Below, one piece after another: positions 8,770 to 17,084 of a stretch of DNA of 64,000 bases. Source of the stretch: Oscillospiraceae bacterium. GTDB taxonomy: Bacteria > Bacillota > Clostridia > Oscillospirales > Ruminococcaceae. Location of the stretch: assembly GCA_016298065.1 (NCBI GenBank), contig JAEDDN010000005.1, forward strand, positions 1-64,000, given 5' to 3'. The position numbers and the translations under genes are program-made. The notes below the pieces were generated by a model that was not told where the DNA came from, ran no database searches, and was given only the letters and a program-made list of their open reading frames with translations. The first letter of the stretch is position 1; the number at the start of each line of letters is the position of its first letter.

Positions 8770-9948
8770 CTAATCGTTTGACTGGATTTGCTTCATTTTT
8801 ACGTTTTTGACTGCTTTTTCTACAAGCGGCGCAAAATCAAAGCTATTTTGGTCGTCTATTACCTTTTGTAAATCGGGCTTTGTCTTAGGGTGTTTGGGCG
8901 TAAATACCGTACAGCAATCCTCATAAGGCAAAATCGAAGTTTCAAAGGTGTCTATTTTTCTTGCGATTTTAACTATATCGTCCTTGTCAAGCCCGATAAG
9001 AGGTCTGAACACAGGCATATCGCTTACGTTATCGGTTGCAACTATTGCGCCTATAGTCTGGCTTGCCACCTGACCCAAGCTTTCGCCCGTTACAAGAGCA
9101 GATATATTGTTTTCTTTAGCAAGCTTTATCGCTATTTCCATCATAAGCCTGCGCATAATAATGGTAAAAAGCTCCTCTTGGCAGTGGTTTTTTATTGCCT
9201 CCTGAATTTCGGTAAACTCAACGCAGTAAAAATGTATTCTGCCCGAATATTCGGAAACCTTTTGACATAAATCCTCAACCTTTTGAAGCGCTCTGTCGCT
9301 CGTATACGGCGGACTTACAAAGTGTACTGCGTGAAGCTCAAGTCCTCGCTTTGCCATAAGATATGCCGCAACAGGCGAATCTATACCTCCGCTGATAAGT
9401 ACCATAGCCTTGCCCGAGCTTCCCACAGGCATACCGCCTGCGCCCTTTATTGCTTCGGCGTAAACGTAAGCCGCATAATCCCTTACCTCAACCGTTACCG
9501 TCACCTCGGGGTTGTGGACGTCTACTTTTAAATGGGGATACGCCTCTAAAAGCGCACCGCCAAGCTCGGCTTGCAGCTGCGGTGAATTAAGCGGAAAGCT
9601 TTTATCCGCACGCTTTGCCTTAACCTTAAAGGTTTTCGCACCCATTAGGTCATCTTTTACATATTCTATGGTGTCCTTCTTAATAATTTCAATGTCTTTC
9701 TCAGTCGAAAGAGCCCTGGAAAAAAGCGAAATTCCGAATACCTTTTTAAGCCTTTCTACTGCGTCGTCAAGGTCTGCGTCAGAGCTCTTAGGCTCAATAT
9801 ATATCGTTGACTGCGCACGGTGAATGTTAAATTCACCCGATTTTTTAAGTCGCCAGCGTATGTTTTTTATAAGCATATTTTCAAAAGTCGCCCTGTTTAA
9901 GCCTTTTAGGGCTATTTCGCCTGTCTTTACAAGTAAAATTTCCTGCAT
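8770..9948 (-). CDS. thiI: tRNA 4-thiouridine synthase ThiI
   Basis: A 392-residue ThiI with an N-terminal ferredoxin-like plus THUMP region (about 1-165) and an adenylating PP-loop domain with S-G-G-I-D-S-P at 186-192. It transfers sulfur to U8 of tRNA and can serve thiamine thiazole synthesis. The extra C-terminal rhodanese domain of enterobacterial ThiI is absent, as in Bacillus. The P-Y-E-D-C-C motif near the end is retained. The adjacent upstream cysteine desulfurase fits the Bacillus arrangement in which a dedicated desulfurase (NifZ) feeds ThiI directly. Confidence 0.95.
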   Translation of the reverse strand: MQEILLVKTGEIALKGLNRATFENMLIKNIRWRLKKSGEFNIHRAQSTIYIEPKSSDADLDDAVERLKKVFGISLFSRALSTEKDIEIIKKDTIEYVKDDLMGAKTFKVKAKRADKSFPLNSPQLQAELGGALLEAYPHLKVDVHNPEVTVTVEVRDYAAYVYAEAIKGAGGMPVGSSGKAMVLISGGIDSPVAAYLMAKRGLELHAVHFVSPPYTSDRALQKVEDLCQKVSEYSGRIHFYCVEFTEIQEAIKNHCQEELFTIIMRRLMMEIAIKLAKENNISALVTGESLGQVASQTIGAIVATDNVSDMPVFRPLIGLDKDDIVKIARKIDTFETSILPYEDCCTVFTPKHPKTKPDLQKVIDDQNSFDFAPLVEKAVKNVKMKQIQSND

Positions 9949-9966
9949 TTTTATTGCTCCTTGTTT

Positions 9967-11097
9967 TTATTTTAACTTTATAAGAGTTTTTATGCCAAGC
10001 TTTAGTCTATCTACAAGCTCGTCTATATCGGATTTTTGAGTATCCTTGCTAAAGCTTATTCTGAGCGCCGTATCTATTTGCTTATCATTACAGCCAAGCG
10101 CCTTTAAAACATAGCTTTTTTCGCCCTTTGCGCAGGCTGAACCGCTGGAAACAAAAATGCCGTATTGCTCTAAAAAGTGAAGATTTACCTCCGAGCGCAC
10201 ACCCTTTACCGATATATTTACTATATACGGCACGCAGTTTTCGTTAGAGTTAACGCTTACTTCCTCTATTTCCGAAAGTCTTGAGATGAGATAATTTTTA
10301 AGCATATTGTAATGCTCTAAATTTTCCTTTATATCAATGCTCTCTACCGCCGCCGCAAAAGCGCAGATAAGCGGTACGCTTTCGGTACCCGGTCTGATAC
10401 CCTTTTGCTGACCGCCGCCGTATAAAAGCGGAGTTAACCTAACTCCCTTTTTAATGTATATAAGACCTATCCCCTTAGGCGCATAGGTCTTGTGACCGCT
10501 TGCGCTTAAAAGGTCTATCGGCGAGTTTTTTAGCTTTATAGGTAGCTTGCCGAAAGCCTGTACAGCGTCAACGTGATAAATAACGTCGGGGGTTTTTCTC
10601 TTTACCGCCTTGCCGATTTCGTCTACGGGCAATATTAAGCCTACCTCGTTATTTACAAGCATAGTCGATACCAGTATCGTTTTGTCGTCTGTTGCGTCAT
10701 AAAAATCCTCGGCGTTAAAGCTGCCGTCTTTGCCCGGCTTTATTGTTACCACTTCAAAGCCCTGCGTTTCAAGATACTTTACCGCTTGCAAAACCGAGGG
10801 GTGTTCTATTTGAGTTGTTATTATCTTGTTGCCGACACGTTTTTTTGCGAATGCCGTACCTATAATGCTCATATTATTAGACTCTGTAGCGCAGGAGGTA
10901 AAATAAATTTCCCTCTCGTCACAGCTTAGAGCATTTGCAAAAACCCTCTTAGCGTCGGTTATAAGCTTTTCGGCTTCAAAGCCTTTTTTATGAAGCGATG
11001 AGGGGTTTGCGTACTGCTCGCTCATAGCATAAACGCTTGCCCTTATAGCTTCCTCGCACACCTTAGTAGTGGCGCAGTTATCAAGATATATTTCCAT
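9967..11097 (-). CDS. Cysteine desulfurase, ThiI sulfur donor
   Basis: A 376-residue class V aminotransferase-fold enzyme. Lys203 in S-G-H-K-T-Y-A-P-K-G would bind pyridoxal phosphate. His99 (I-E-H-P) stacks on the cofactor, and Cys322 in S-S-G-S-A-C-A is the persulfide-forming residue in a short loop. It moves sulfur from cysteine to an acceptor. The 18-base spacing to thiI and the lack of an iscU or sufU neighbour suggest the NifZ/IscS-like role for 4-thiouridine rather than general Fe-S assembly. The N-terminal D-N-C-A-T-T motif is typical of the family. Confidence 0.92.
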   Translation of the reverse strand: MEIYLDNCATTKVCEEAIRASVYAMSEQYANPSSLHKKGFEAEKLITDAKRVFANALSCDEREIYFTSCATESNNMSIIGTAFAKKRVGNKIITTQIEHPSVLQAVKYLETQGFEVVTIKPGKDGSFNAEDFYDATDDKTILVSTMLVNNEVGLILPVDEIGKAVKRKTPDVIYHVDAVQAFGKLPIKLKNSPIDLLSASGHKTYAPKGIGLIYIKKGVRLTPLLYGGGQQKGIRPGTESVPLICAFAAAVESIDIKENLEHYNMLKNYLISRLSEIEEVSVNSNENCVPYIVNISVKGVRSEVNLHFLEQYGIFVSSGSACAKGEKSYVLKALGCNDKQIDTALRISFSKDTQKSDIDELVDRLKLGIKTLIKLK

Positions 11098-11116
11098 TTA
11101 ATTCTCCTAAAAGTTT

Positions 11117-12040
11117 TTAAACCGATTGTGCAAGTGCCACCAAAACGGGCATTGTGATGATTGAAAGCAAGGTGGAAAGCGCCACCAAATTTACCGAAAG
11201 CTCAACGTCCTGCTCATACTTTGAAGCAAACATTGTGGTCATTGTGGCAACAGGTGCGCTTGCAACTATAGTGGTTGCGATTAAAAGCTCTTTGTCTGCC
11301 TTTAAAAATACCATAACGCCGAGCGTGACAAGCGGTATAACCACAAGCCGTAAAAATATCGCAAGATAACTGCCTGCGTCTTTAAGCGCCTTTAAAAGAT
11401 TTGAGTTTGCAAGATAATATCCTATAATAAGCATCGGCACAGGGGTATTAAGCGCCGAAAGATGCCCTATAGGCGAGGAAATAACCTCCGGCAAGCTTAT
11501 CGGCAGTACAAATACCAAAATGCCTATTACAAGGCCTATTATACCTGGGTTTAGGATTAACTTTTTGCCCGACAGCATCTTTTTATCTCCGCTCATACAC
11601 AAAACGCCGTAGCTCCACACCAAAAGGTTAAACACCGCAACAAACGTAGCGCCGTAAAATACGCCTATATCGCCGAGTATCGCCTGTTGTAAGGGTAAGC
11701 ACATAAAACCTGCGTTTGAAAAAGCTGTACCGAAGCGCAAAACACGTCTGCGTGCTAAATCCTTACCCTTAAACACAATCATCGGCAGTACTATCGCAAA
11801 GATATGTAACAAAAAAGCTGCGAGTATGCTTATTAAAAGCTGTTTTAGCATAGCTACCTCAAACTCTCGCATAAACGACTTTATTATTACGCAGGGCGTT
11901 GCAAGATAAAGCACAATATCGGTACAAACCCTTATTCCGTTTTCCTTAATTAGTTTTGCCTTTGTAGCAATATAACCTACTCCGATTAAGATAAACAGTA
12001 CCCCAACCTGACAGGTTATCGTCAAAAAATTTTCAAGCAT
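11117..12040 (-). CDS. AEC (auxin efflux carrier) family transporter
   Basis: A 307-residue integral membrane protein with about ten hydrophobic segments in two halves. It has the I-L-x-G-V-G-Y start and the N-A-G-F-M-C-L-P and A-P-V-A-T-M motifs seen in AEC permeases, which export organic anions such as malate or other small acids. The substrate cannot be assigned. It is the first gene of the minus-strand run and has its own good promoter at 12077-12105. The other genes of the run follow with gaps of 12-40 bases. Confidence 0.85.
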   Translation of the reverse strand: MLENFLTITCQVGVLFILIGVGYIATKAKLIKENGIRVCTDIVLYLATPCVIIKSFMREFEVAMLKQLLISILAAFLLHIFAIVLPMIVFKGKDLARRRVLRFGTAFSNAGFMCLPLQQAILGDIGVFYGATFVAVFNLLVWSYGVLCMSGDKKMLSGKKLILNPGIIGLVIGILVFVLPISLPEVISSPIGHLSALNTPVPMLIIGYYLANSNLLKALKDAGSYLAIFLRLVVIPLVTLGVMVFLKADKELLIATTIVASAPVATMTTMFASKYEQDVELSVNLVALSTLLSIITMPVLVALAQSV

Positions 12041-12076
12041 TTTTTATCTTTATCCTTTATTTTTAAGTTACCTTTA

Positions 12077-12105
12077 ATTATACAAAAATATCGGGGTTTT
12101 GTAAA
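12077..12105 (-). promoter_or_regulatory. Promoter of the AEC-nifS-thiI-cinA run
   Basis: On the minus strand TTTACA (12105-12100) and TATAAT (12082-12077) are 17 bases apart, about 37 bases before the AEC transporter start. Confidence 0.75.
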
Positions 12106-12122
12106 TAATTACTGTGCCTTGC

Positions 12123-12160
12123 AAAAAATATCCCGATATGCAAAATGCATATCGGGATAT
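12123..12160 (-). terminator. Terminator of the small membrane-protein gene
   Basis: A 15-bp perfect stem (atatcccgatatgca / tgcatatcgggatat) has a 3-base loop. On the minus strand it is followed by six T residues, seven bases after the stop of the 85-residue gene. Confidence 0.85.
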
Positions 12161-12166
12161 AGCTTT

Positions 12167-12424
12167 CTATCGTCCGAATAGCAAAAGTGCCGCCGAACCG
12201 CCTGCCACAGCGGAGAGTAAAAACGAAATCCCCTTAAACACCTTTTTCTTTGCCGAGGATTTAAATGCAACTCCCGTTGTGACCGACGAAATACATTCGT
12301 CCGCTTTTGCAGTAAGCACCTGCTGAGAGCATTTTGAGGCAGGGTTTACAAATAAAATTATCCTGTCAAAATATTCGTTTTTGGGGTTTACCTCTATAAT
12401 TCTTTTGTTTACGCCTTTTATCAT
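12167..12424 (-). CDS. Small protein with C-terminal membrane segment, unknown function
   Basis: An 85-residue protein I do not recognise. The N-terminal half is polar with an I-I-E-V-N-P-K-N-x-Y-F-D-R-I-I motif. The C-terminal 20 residues (F-L-L-S-A-V-A-G-G-S-A-A-L-L-L-F) form a hydrophobic tail, so it may be a tail-anchored membrane protein. An aaagggtg stretch precedes the ATG at 12424; a GTG three codons upstream is the alternative start. It has its own strong terminator and lies directly downstream of the DnaA-box-like repeat cluster, which may be its control region. Confidence 0.6.
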   Translation of the reverse strand: MIKGVNKRIIEVNPKNEYFDRIILFVNPASKCSQQVLTAKADECISSVTTGVAFKSSAKKKVFKGISFLLSAVAGGSAALLLFGR

Positions 12425-12541
12425 TTTTAACACCCTTTTTCCTTTTTTAGTAGGCCAAACGCCTTAAAATGTAAATTTTATCTCTTCGGTAAAATTTTGG
12501 GCAAGAAAAAAGGAAAATATACAAAAAGTTATACTAATTTC

Positions 12542-12629
12542 TGTTGAAAACGTGTTGAAAGAGGTTGAAAGTTTAAATTTAACTGTTGAAAAGTCTGTGG
12601 AAAGTGTGGAAAAGCGCGGTAAATCCACA
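12542..12629 (-). promoter_or_regulatory. Cluster of DnaA-box-like 9-mers with about 10-bp phasing
   Basis: Six near-identical 9-mers lie on the minus strand: TTTTCAACA (12550-12542), CTTTCAACA (12561-12553), CTTTCAACC (12571-12563), TTTTCAACA (12592-12584), CTTTCCACA (12604-12596) and TTTTCCACA (12613-12605). A looser plus-strand AAATCCACA is at 12621-12629. Start-to-start spacings are 11, 10, 21, 12 and 9 bases, so the sites face one side of the helix. They resemble the DnaA consensus TTATCCACA and the relaxed boxes of Clostridia. They fill the 322-base gap 12434-12755, where I see no convincing gene. No CTA-trio unwinding signature is seen here. Confidence 0.55.
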
Positions 12630-12755
12630 CCGAGAAATTTTGTTCCCAGATGTGAATACATTTTTTTACAGATACAAAGAGTATATCTTACTTGACACTT
12701 GAAAATTTTTGCACACAAAGTGAATATTATAAGGACACTTTCACGGCTAAAAAGC

Positions 12756-13352
12756 CTATTTATCGGCCGTAAGCTCACTTATAAGCGCATACACAGCTAA
12801 AATAACAAGCGAGAAGTTGCCCTTACTTTTTATAAGCACTATAATTCCGCCGAAAAACAAGGTGCACAGCGTAAGCGTTCTAACGATGTTAACAATCCTT
12901 TGGGCTTTAGCCAACGGCAAAGTCGCCTCAAAAATAAGCCCGAGTATCTTACCTCCGTCAAAGGCGCTAAGCGGCAAAAGGTTTATAACCCCCAAGATAA
13001 GATGTCCTGCCGCAAACACGCTTATATAGTTTATTTCTCTTAAGCTAAAGCTAAGGCACAAAAACATTATAAAGTTAGCGATACTTCCTCCCAGTAACAC
13101 TAAAATTTCTTTTTTGATGCTTATGTCACATGCGCCCTGCTCCATTTTTATACCGCAAAGCTCAAACGATACTTTTTCGGGCGCATAGCCTATTAAAAAA
13201 AACACTATAAGGTGCCCTAATTCGTGAATAAGGCTTGCTAAAAAAAGTATAAGCCCATATCCCGATTTATCACACAGCAAAAACAAAGTAAGCGTTGCGA
13301 CAAACAAAAACTTTATTTCTAAGGTAAAGTCCTTAAAGCTTATCTGAAGCAT
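12756..13352 (-). CDS. Site-2-type M50 metalloprotease, SpoIVFB-like
   Basis: A 198-residue polytopic membrane protease with the zinc motif H-E-L-G-H at 43-47 and the third-ligand motif L-P-L-S-A-F-D-G-G with Asp132. Size and topology match SpoIVFB, the intramembrane protease that releases sigma-K during late sporulation. The adjacent upstream gene, one base away, encodes a membrane-anchored M23-domain protein in the place of SpoIVFA, which supports the assignment. A housekeeping M50 protease is the alternative. The pro-sigma-K substrate is not in this window. Confidence 0.8.
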   Translation of the reverse strand: MLQISFKDFTLEIKFLFVATLTLFLLCDKSGYGLILFLASLIHELGHLIVFFLIGYAPEKVSFELCGIKMEQGACDISIKKEILVLLGGSIANFIMFLCLSFSLREINYISVFAAGHLILGVINLLPLSAFDGGKILGLIFEATLPLAKAQRIVNIVRTLTLCTLFFGGIIVLIKSKGNFSLVILAVYALISELTADK

Positions 13353-13353
13353 A

Positions 13354-14184
13354 TCATATATTTATTATGTGCTTTGGGTTAAAGTAAACGCCGTTTAGCG
13401 AAGCGCCGAAGTGCAGATGATACCCCGTAGACACTCCCGTACTTCCGACGTAGGCTATGACCTCGCCTTGACTTACGCTGCTGCCCTTTGTTACCGCCAC
13501 ACTTTCGCAGTGGGCATAAAAGGTTTTTATGTTAGTCTTGTGGGTTATCTCAACATAGTTACCGTAGCCGTCGGAATATCCCGTATCGCTTACAACGCCC
13601 GAAGCGACGGCGTAAATATTGCTGTTTTGTGCGCTTGCAAGGTCAACGCCGTAATGAAATTCGGTTTGGTTTGTTATAGGGTGTAGGCGAAAGCCAAACG
13701 GCGAGGTTACGTTTATGGTATCAAGCGGTAATATAAAGCCCTCATTTGCCGTAACCGATGTAAGCGTTGCCTTGGCAGGTACCTCTCCGTCGGGTATTAC
13801 GTTTGGCTGTCCGCCCTGCGCCGAATCCGCCGAGTAAGCGTTTTCCTCTTTAGAAAGTGTTTCGTCGCTTTCACTTTGTCTTACGGTATCTTCGCTATCC
13901 TCGGCTTTGTTGTCCGCCGATAAAAAGTCGCTGAAAACACCTGCAAGCTTTTTTGCCGTGGCTGTCGATTTATCTGTACTTATTTCTTCTTTTAAGCTAA
14001 GCTCTACGCTTGCGTACTCGGATTTACAAAAAGTATTTAAAAGCACCATACCGATAACAATGATAAGGCACAGTATAATCTGAAAGGTAAGTGTGGAAAA
14101 AAAGCCGTTTGAATAGGCTTTTTTAGGCTTTATATCGGCTTCGTCGGGAGTGGAGACGATATTTTCCTCGCTTAAATTATCCAT
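13354..14184 (-). CDS. Membrane-anchored M23/LytM-domain protein, SpoIVFA-like
   Basis: 276 residues: a cytoplasmic N-terminus, one membrane segment (about 32-51), an acidic low-complexity stalk (about 90-135) and a C-terminal M23 domain. The zinc and catalytic positions look intact: His177 and Asp181 in F-H-Y-G-V-D-L, His225 in Y-A-H-C, and His256-x-His258 in H-L-H-F. SpoIVFA regulates SpoIVFB and carries such a domain, and the two genes are adjacent here, so that role is likely. An active endopeptidase such as a SpoIIQ-type protein remains possible because the metal ligands are retained. Confidence 0.75.
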   Translation of the reverse strand: MDNLSEENIVSTPDEADIKPKKAYSNGFFSTLTFQIILCLIIVIGMVLLNTFCKSEYASVELSLKEEISTDKSTATAKKLAGVFSDFLSADNKAEDSEDTVRQSESDETLSKEENAYSADSAQGGQPNVIPDGEVPAKATLTSVTANEGFILPLDTINVTSPFGFRLHPITNQTEFHYGVDLASAQNSNIYAVASGVVSDTGYSDGYGNYVEITHKTNIKTFYAHCESVAVTKGSSVSQGEVIAYVGSTGVSTGYHLHFGASLNGVYFNPKHIINI

Positions 14185-14324
14185 TTATTCTGCCTCCTTA
14201 TAAAAGTAATTTAGGTATTTAATATATATTCTTTAAAAAGTTAAATATGTCCTATTTACTTTTTTTAGGGATTGTGCAATAATGAACTAAAGGTTAAATA
14301 TTTGACAAAAAAGAAGGCTTTTTA

Positions 14325-14945
14325 ATGAATATTTTAATTGTCGGCTGCGGTAAGGTAGGCGCAAGACTTGCAAACGTTCTTTCCAAAGAAGGTCACGACG
14401 TTTCGGTAGTCGACGCAGACGAAACAAAATTTGAATATCTTGACAGTGATTTTTCGGGCTTTACCACTACGGGTATACCGATTGACGAGGACGTGCTTAA
14501 AAAAGCCGGCATACAAAACTGCGACGCAGTAGTGGCACTAAGCGAAAACGACAACGTAAACATTATGGTGTGCCAGCTTGCAAGAGAAATCTTCGGCATA
14601 GAAAATTCCCTTGCAAGAATATACGATTCCTCCCGTGAGGACGTATTCTCGCATTTCGGCATAGATACCGTTTGCCCTACAAATTTAACCGTTGACGCCG
14701 TAAGGTCTGCGGTTATCGAGGGGCATAAGCCAAAGGTAATGCACTTGGGTTGTCATACCGTTTCATTTGTCACGGTTCAAAGCCCTAAAAACATTATCGG
14801 CAACAGCGCAAGAGACCTTGAATTTGACGACAATCAGGTTTTGTTTGGCATAGAACATTCCGACGGAGCAATGACGCTTTATAACGGTCAGAATATCCGC
14901 ATACAGCCGGGCGACAAGCTGATAGTATCTTATGTTGTGGATTAG
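14325..14945 (+). CDS. TrkA/KtrA-type potassium-transport regulatory protein
   Basis: A 206-residue protein with an N-terminal Rossmann RCK domain (G-C-G-K-V-G at 7-12 and an acidic V-D-A-D after the second strand for NAD binding) and a C-terminal RCK-C domain (about 130-206). Such proteins gate Trk/Ktr potassium channels in response to nucleotides. The following gene is a second protein of the same type, 18 bases away. No TrkH/KtrB membrane partner is visible in this window. This gene is divergent from the SpoIVFA-like gene and begins the plus-strand run. Confidence 0.85.
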   Translation: MNILIVGCGKVGARLANVLSKEGHDVSVVDADETKFEYLDSDFSGFTTTGIPIDEDVLKKAGIQNCDAVVALSENDNVNIMVCQLAREIFGIENSLARIYDSSREDVFSHFGIDTVCPTNLTVDAVRSAVIEGHKPKVMHLGCHTVSFVTVQSPKNIIGNSARDLEFDDNQVLFGIEHSDGAMTLYNGQNIRIQPGDKLIVSYVVD

Positions 14946-14963
14946 CAAAAAGGAGACATTGTA

Positions 14964-15623
14964 ATGAAGGTTTTGATTGTTGGCGGAGGAAAGCTCGGTT
15001 ATTATCTTGCTACCACCTTGTTGGAGCACGGACACGAGCCGACTATTATAGAAATTAAAAAGAGTGAATGCACCCGTATAGCAAACGAACTGGATATACC
15101 GGTTGTTTGCGGCGACGGTACCTCCATAGAGGTTATGGAAAGTGTTGAAGCAGACGAAATGGACGCATTTATCGGCGCAACCGGCAAAGACGAGGACAAT
15201 CTCATTTCCTGTCAGCTTGCAAAAAAGATGTTTCACATACCCAAAACGGTGGTTATGGTAAATAACCCGAAAAACGTGCTGGCTATGAAAAAGCTCGGCT
15301 GTGACAACGTAATCTGCGGTACCGAAAATATCGCAAGACTTGTTGAGCGAGAGGTTGATTCAAACCGTATAAAACAGCTTTTAAGCTTAAATAAGGGCGA
15401 AGCAAATATTGCAGAGCTTTTGATTCCCGATAACTTTAAGTTTAATAAGCGCACCCTAAGCGATCTTGACATTCCGGAGCAAGCTGTAATTATAGCAATA
15501 TACCGTGACGGCAAAACCATAATTCCAAGAGGTAATACTCAAATTCTCTGCGGCGACAGAGTTTTGGTTATGGCTATGAAAGACGCTCTGCACGATCTTG
15601 TTAAGCGTTTAAGGCTCGACTAA
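14964..15623 (+). CDS. Second TrkA/KtrA-type potassium-transport regulatory protein
   Basis: A 219-residue RCK protein with G-G-G-K-L-G-Y at about 7-13, a V-V-C-G-D-G-T turn and a C-terminal RCK-C domain with a G-D-R-V-L-V-M strand. It is homologous in layout to the preceding gene but clearly diverged, so the pair likely forms a hetero-oligomeric gating ring like the two halves of a full-length TrkA. The ribosome site aaggag lies before the ATG. It is followed 18 bases later by a lipoprotein gene, probably in the same transcript. Confidence 0.85.
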   Translation: MKVLIVGGGKLGYYLATTLLEHGHEPTIIEIKKSECTRIANELDIPVVCGDGTSIEVMESVEADEMDAFIGATGKDEDNLISCQLAKKMFHIPKTVVMVNNPKNVLAMKKLGCDNVICGTENIARLVEREVDSNRIKQLLSLNKGEANIAELLIPDNFKFNKRTLSDLDIPEQAVIIAIYRDGKTIIPRGNTQILCGDRVLVMAMKDALHDLVKRLRLD

Positions 15624-15641
15624 GAGGCCGGAGGATTTAGC

Positions 15642-16166
15642 GTGAAAAAATTTCTGCTGCCTGTTTTTTTAACACTTGTCTTAATATTTACCTCCTGTTC
15701 ACCTTTCGGCGAGCAGGAGGCCTTTGACAAAAAGGTAAGTATCGACATTGACGGCGAGCCGTTAGCGTTATCGGTAGTATACGACGACATTTACTCGCTT
15801 GCTTTGGAATACGACAAAGACGCTTTTTTGGTCGGCGTAATGGTTACCTTTGAGGGAGAAAGCCAACTCTCCTCGCAAAAGGGTATAGCAAACTTTACCT
15901 TTGCGCACAAGGACGATGAAGCTACCACCGCTACGGTTATCTCTTACGATATGAGTGAGCAAAAGGTCACCGAAATTTCTTATAAAAGGCGAAAAAGGCT
16001 AAAGGTTTCTACCGAGCCTATGGACGAGAGCTTACTTGCGGCTTCGTTTGAGAGCATTTTTGCAAGCTTTTCCGAGGACCCGTCCTTTGAAAAAAAGCTA
16101 AACGGCGAGAATATAAAGCTCACCGTGGAGTTTAGCTCAGCGGGGCTTACCTACACACTTATTTAG
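15642..16166 (+). CDS. Putative lipoprotein of unknown function
   Basis: A 174-residue protein starting with GTG at 15642 behind ggaggatttagc. The signal peptide (K-K-F-L-L-P-V-F-L-T-L-V-L-I-F) ends in a lipobox-like F-T-S-C, predicting lipidation of Cys19 and anchoring outside the membrane. The mature part is beta-rich, with strands such as F-T-F-A-H-K and V-T-E-I-S-Y-K. I do not recognise a family. It is probably co-transcribed with the two TrkA-type genes, but a functional link is not evident. Confidence 0.65.
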   Translation: MKKFLLPVFLTLVLIFTSCSPFGEQEAFDKKVSIDIDGEPLALSVVYDDIYSLALEYDKDAFLVGVMVTFEGESQLSSQKGIANFTFAHKDDEATTATVISYDMSEQKVTEISYKRRKRLKVSTEPMDESLLAASFESIFASFSEDPSFEKKLNGENIKLTVEFSSAGLTYTLI

Positions 16167-16270
16167 CCTTAAATTTGAGCCTTAACTTATTTTTATCGGC
16201 ATACCGCTTAAAGTGCCCCGTACTTTAATGGTGAAAAATGCTGTTTTTACGGCAAAAAGTCAAAAAAACT

Positions 16271-16299
16271 TTGACAACACGGGTAATAATTGGTACAAT
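16271..16299 (+). promoter_or_regulatory. Promoter of minD and the MgsA-like gene
   Basis: A consensus TTGACA (16271-16276) and TACAAT (16294-16299) are 17 bases apart, about 40 bases before the minD start. Confidence 0.85.
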
Positions 16300-16340
16300 T
16301 ATTATATTAAGTATTTGTTGTAATATAAAGAGGCAAGCTG

Positions 16341-17072
16341 ATGACTAAGGTAATATCTGTCACCTCCGGAAAGGGCGGAGTAGGCAAATCAAGCGTTGCA
16401 ATCGGATTGGCTAATGCGTTTGCTTTTCGCAAAAAAAGAGTCTTAATAATGGAGCTTGATATTGGGCTTAGGTGTATAGATTTAATGCTCGGCGTCGAAA
16501 ATGAAGTTGTATATGATTTGGGCGACATCGTCTGCCAAAGATGTAACGTATATGACGCCATAATCAGAAAAAATGACATTAGCTATATCGCCGCACCGCC
16601 TAACATCTCGCCTGAATTTAGCTTTCAAAAGGTCGTTGAGCTTATAAATAAGCTTAAAGGCGAGTTTGACTATATTATAATTGATACTCCGGCAGGACTC
16701 GGTATCAGTATTTTATCAATACGAAACCTTGCCGATATTGCGCTTATCGTTACAACGCCCGACAGCGTTTGCATAAGAGACGCCGCAAAGGTCGCCTTAA
16801 TGGCAGAGGAATCGGGCTTTACAAACTATAAGCTCATAGTAAACAAAGTAAATAAACTAAACATTAAAAAAGCCGGCATATCCGACCTTGATGAAATTAT
16901 AGACAGCGTCGGGGCTCAGCTTATCGGCGTTATTCCCGATGACGCATCTTATCGAATCACCTTAAACAAAGGGCTTCCCTTGGATCGAAAGAGCTCTGTC
17001 GCAGATGTGTTTTGTGCTATAAGCAAGCGAATTGACTCGGAATATGCTCCGCTTATCATAGACAAATTATAG
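16341..17072 (+). CDS. minD: MinD-like ATPase without membrane-targeting tail
   Basis: A 243-residue ParA/MinD-family ATPase with a deviant Walker A (G-K-G-G-V-G-K-S at 10-17), D-I-G-L-R near 40-44, and D-T-P-A-G as Walker B. The segment L-D-I-G-L-R followed by D-L-M-L-G and Y-D-L-G-D-I-V matches MinD rather than ParA. MinD positions the division inhibitor MinC on the membrane. Here the chain stops about 20-25 residues early, with no basic amphipathic helix, and the next bases are the ribosome site of the following gene. No minC or minE is nearby. In many Clostridia minD lies in an mre-min-rodA-mgsA cluster, so this may be a remnant. Confidence 0.8.
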   Translation: MTKVISVTSGKGGVGKSSVAIGLANAFAFRKKRVLIMELDIGLRCIDLMLGVENEVVYDLGDIVCQRCNVYDAIIRKNDISYIAAPPNISPEFSFQKVVELINKLKGEFDYIIIDTPAGLGISILSIRNLADIALIVTTPDSVCIRDAAKVALMAEESGFTNYKLIVNKVNKLNIKKAGISDLDEIIDSVGAQLIGVIPDDASYRITLNKGLPLDRKSSVADVFCAISKRIDSEYAPLIIDKL

Positions 17073-17084
17073 GAGGTTTTTGTT

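Noticed and set aside
12464..12778. Minus-strand open frame of 104 codons across the DnaA-box-like cluster
   Set aside because: Its F-S-T repeats simply translate the repeated 9-mers, it has no family resemblance, and it overlaps the end of the SpoIVFB-like gene.
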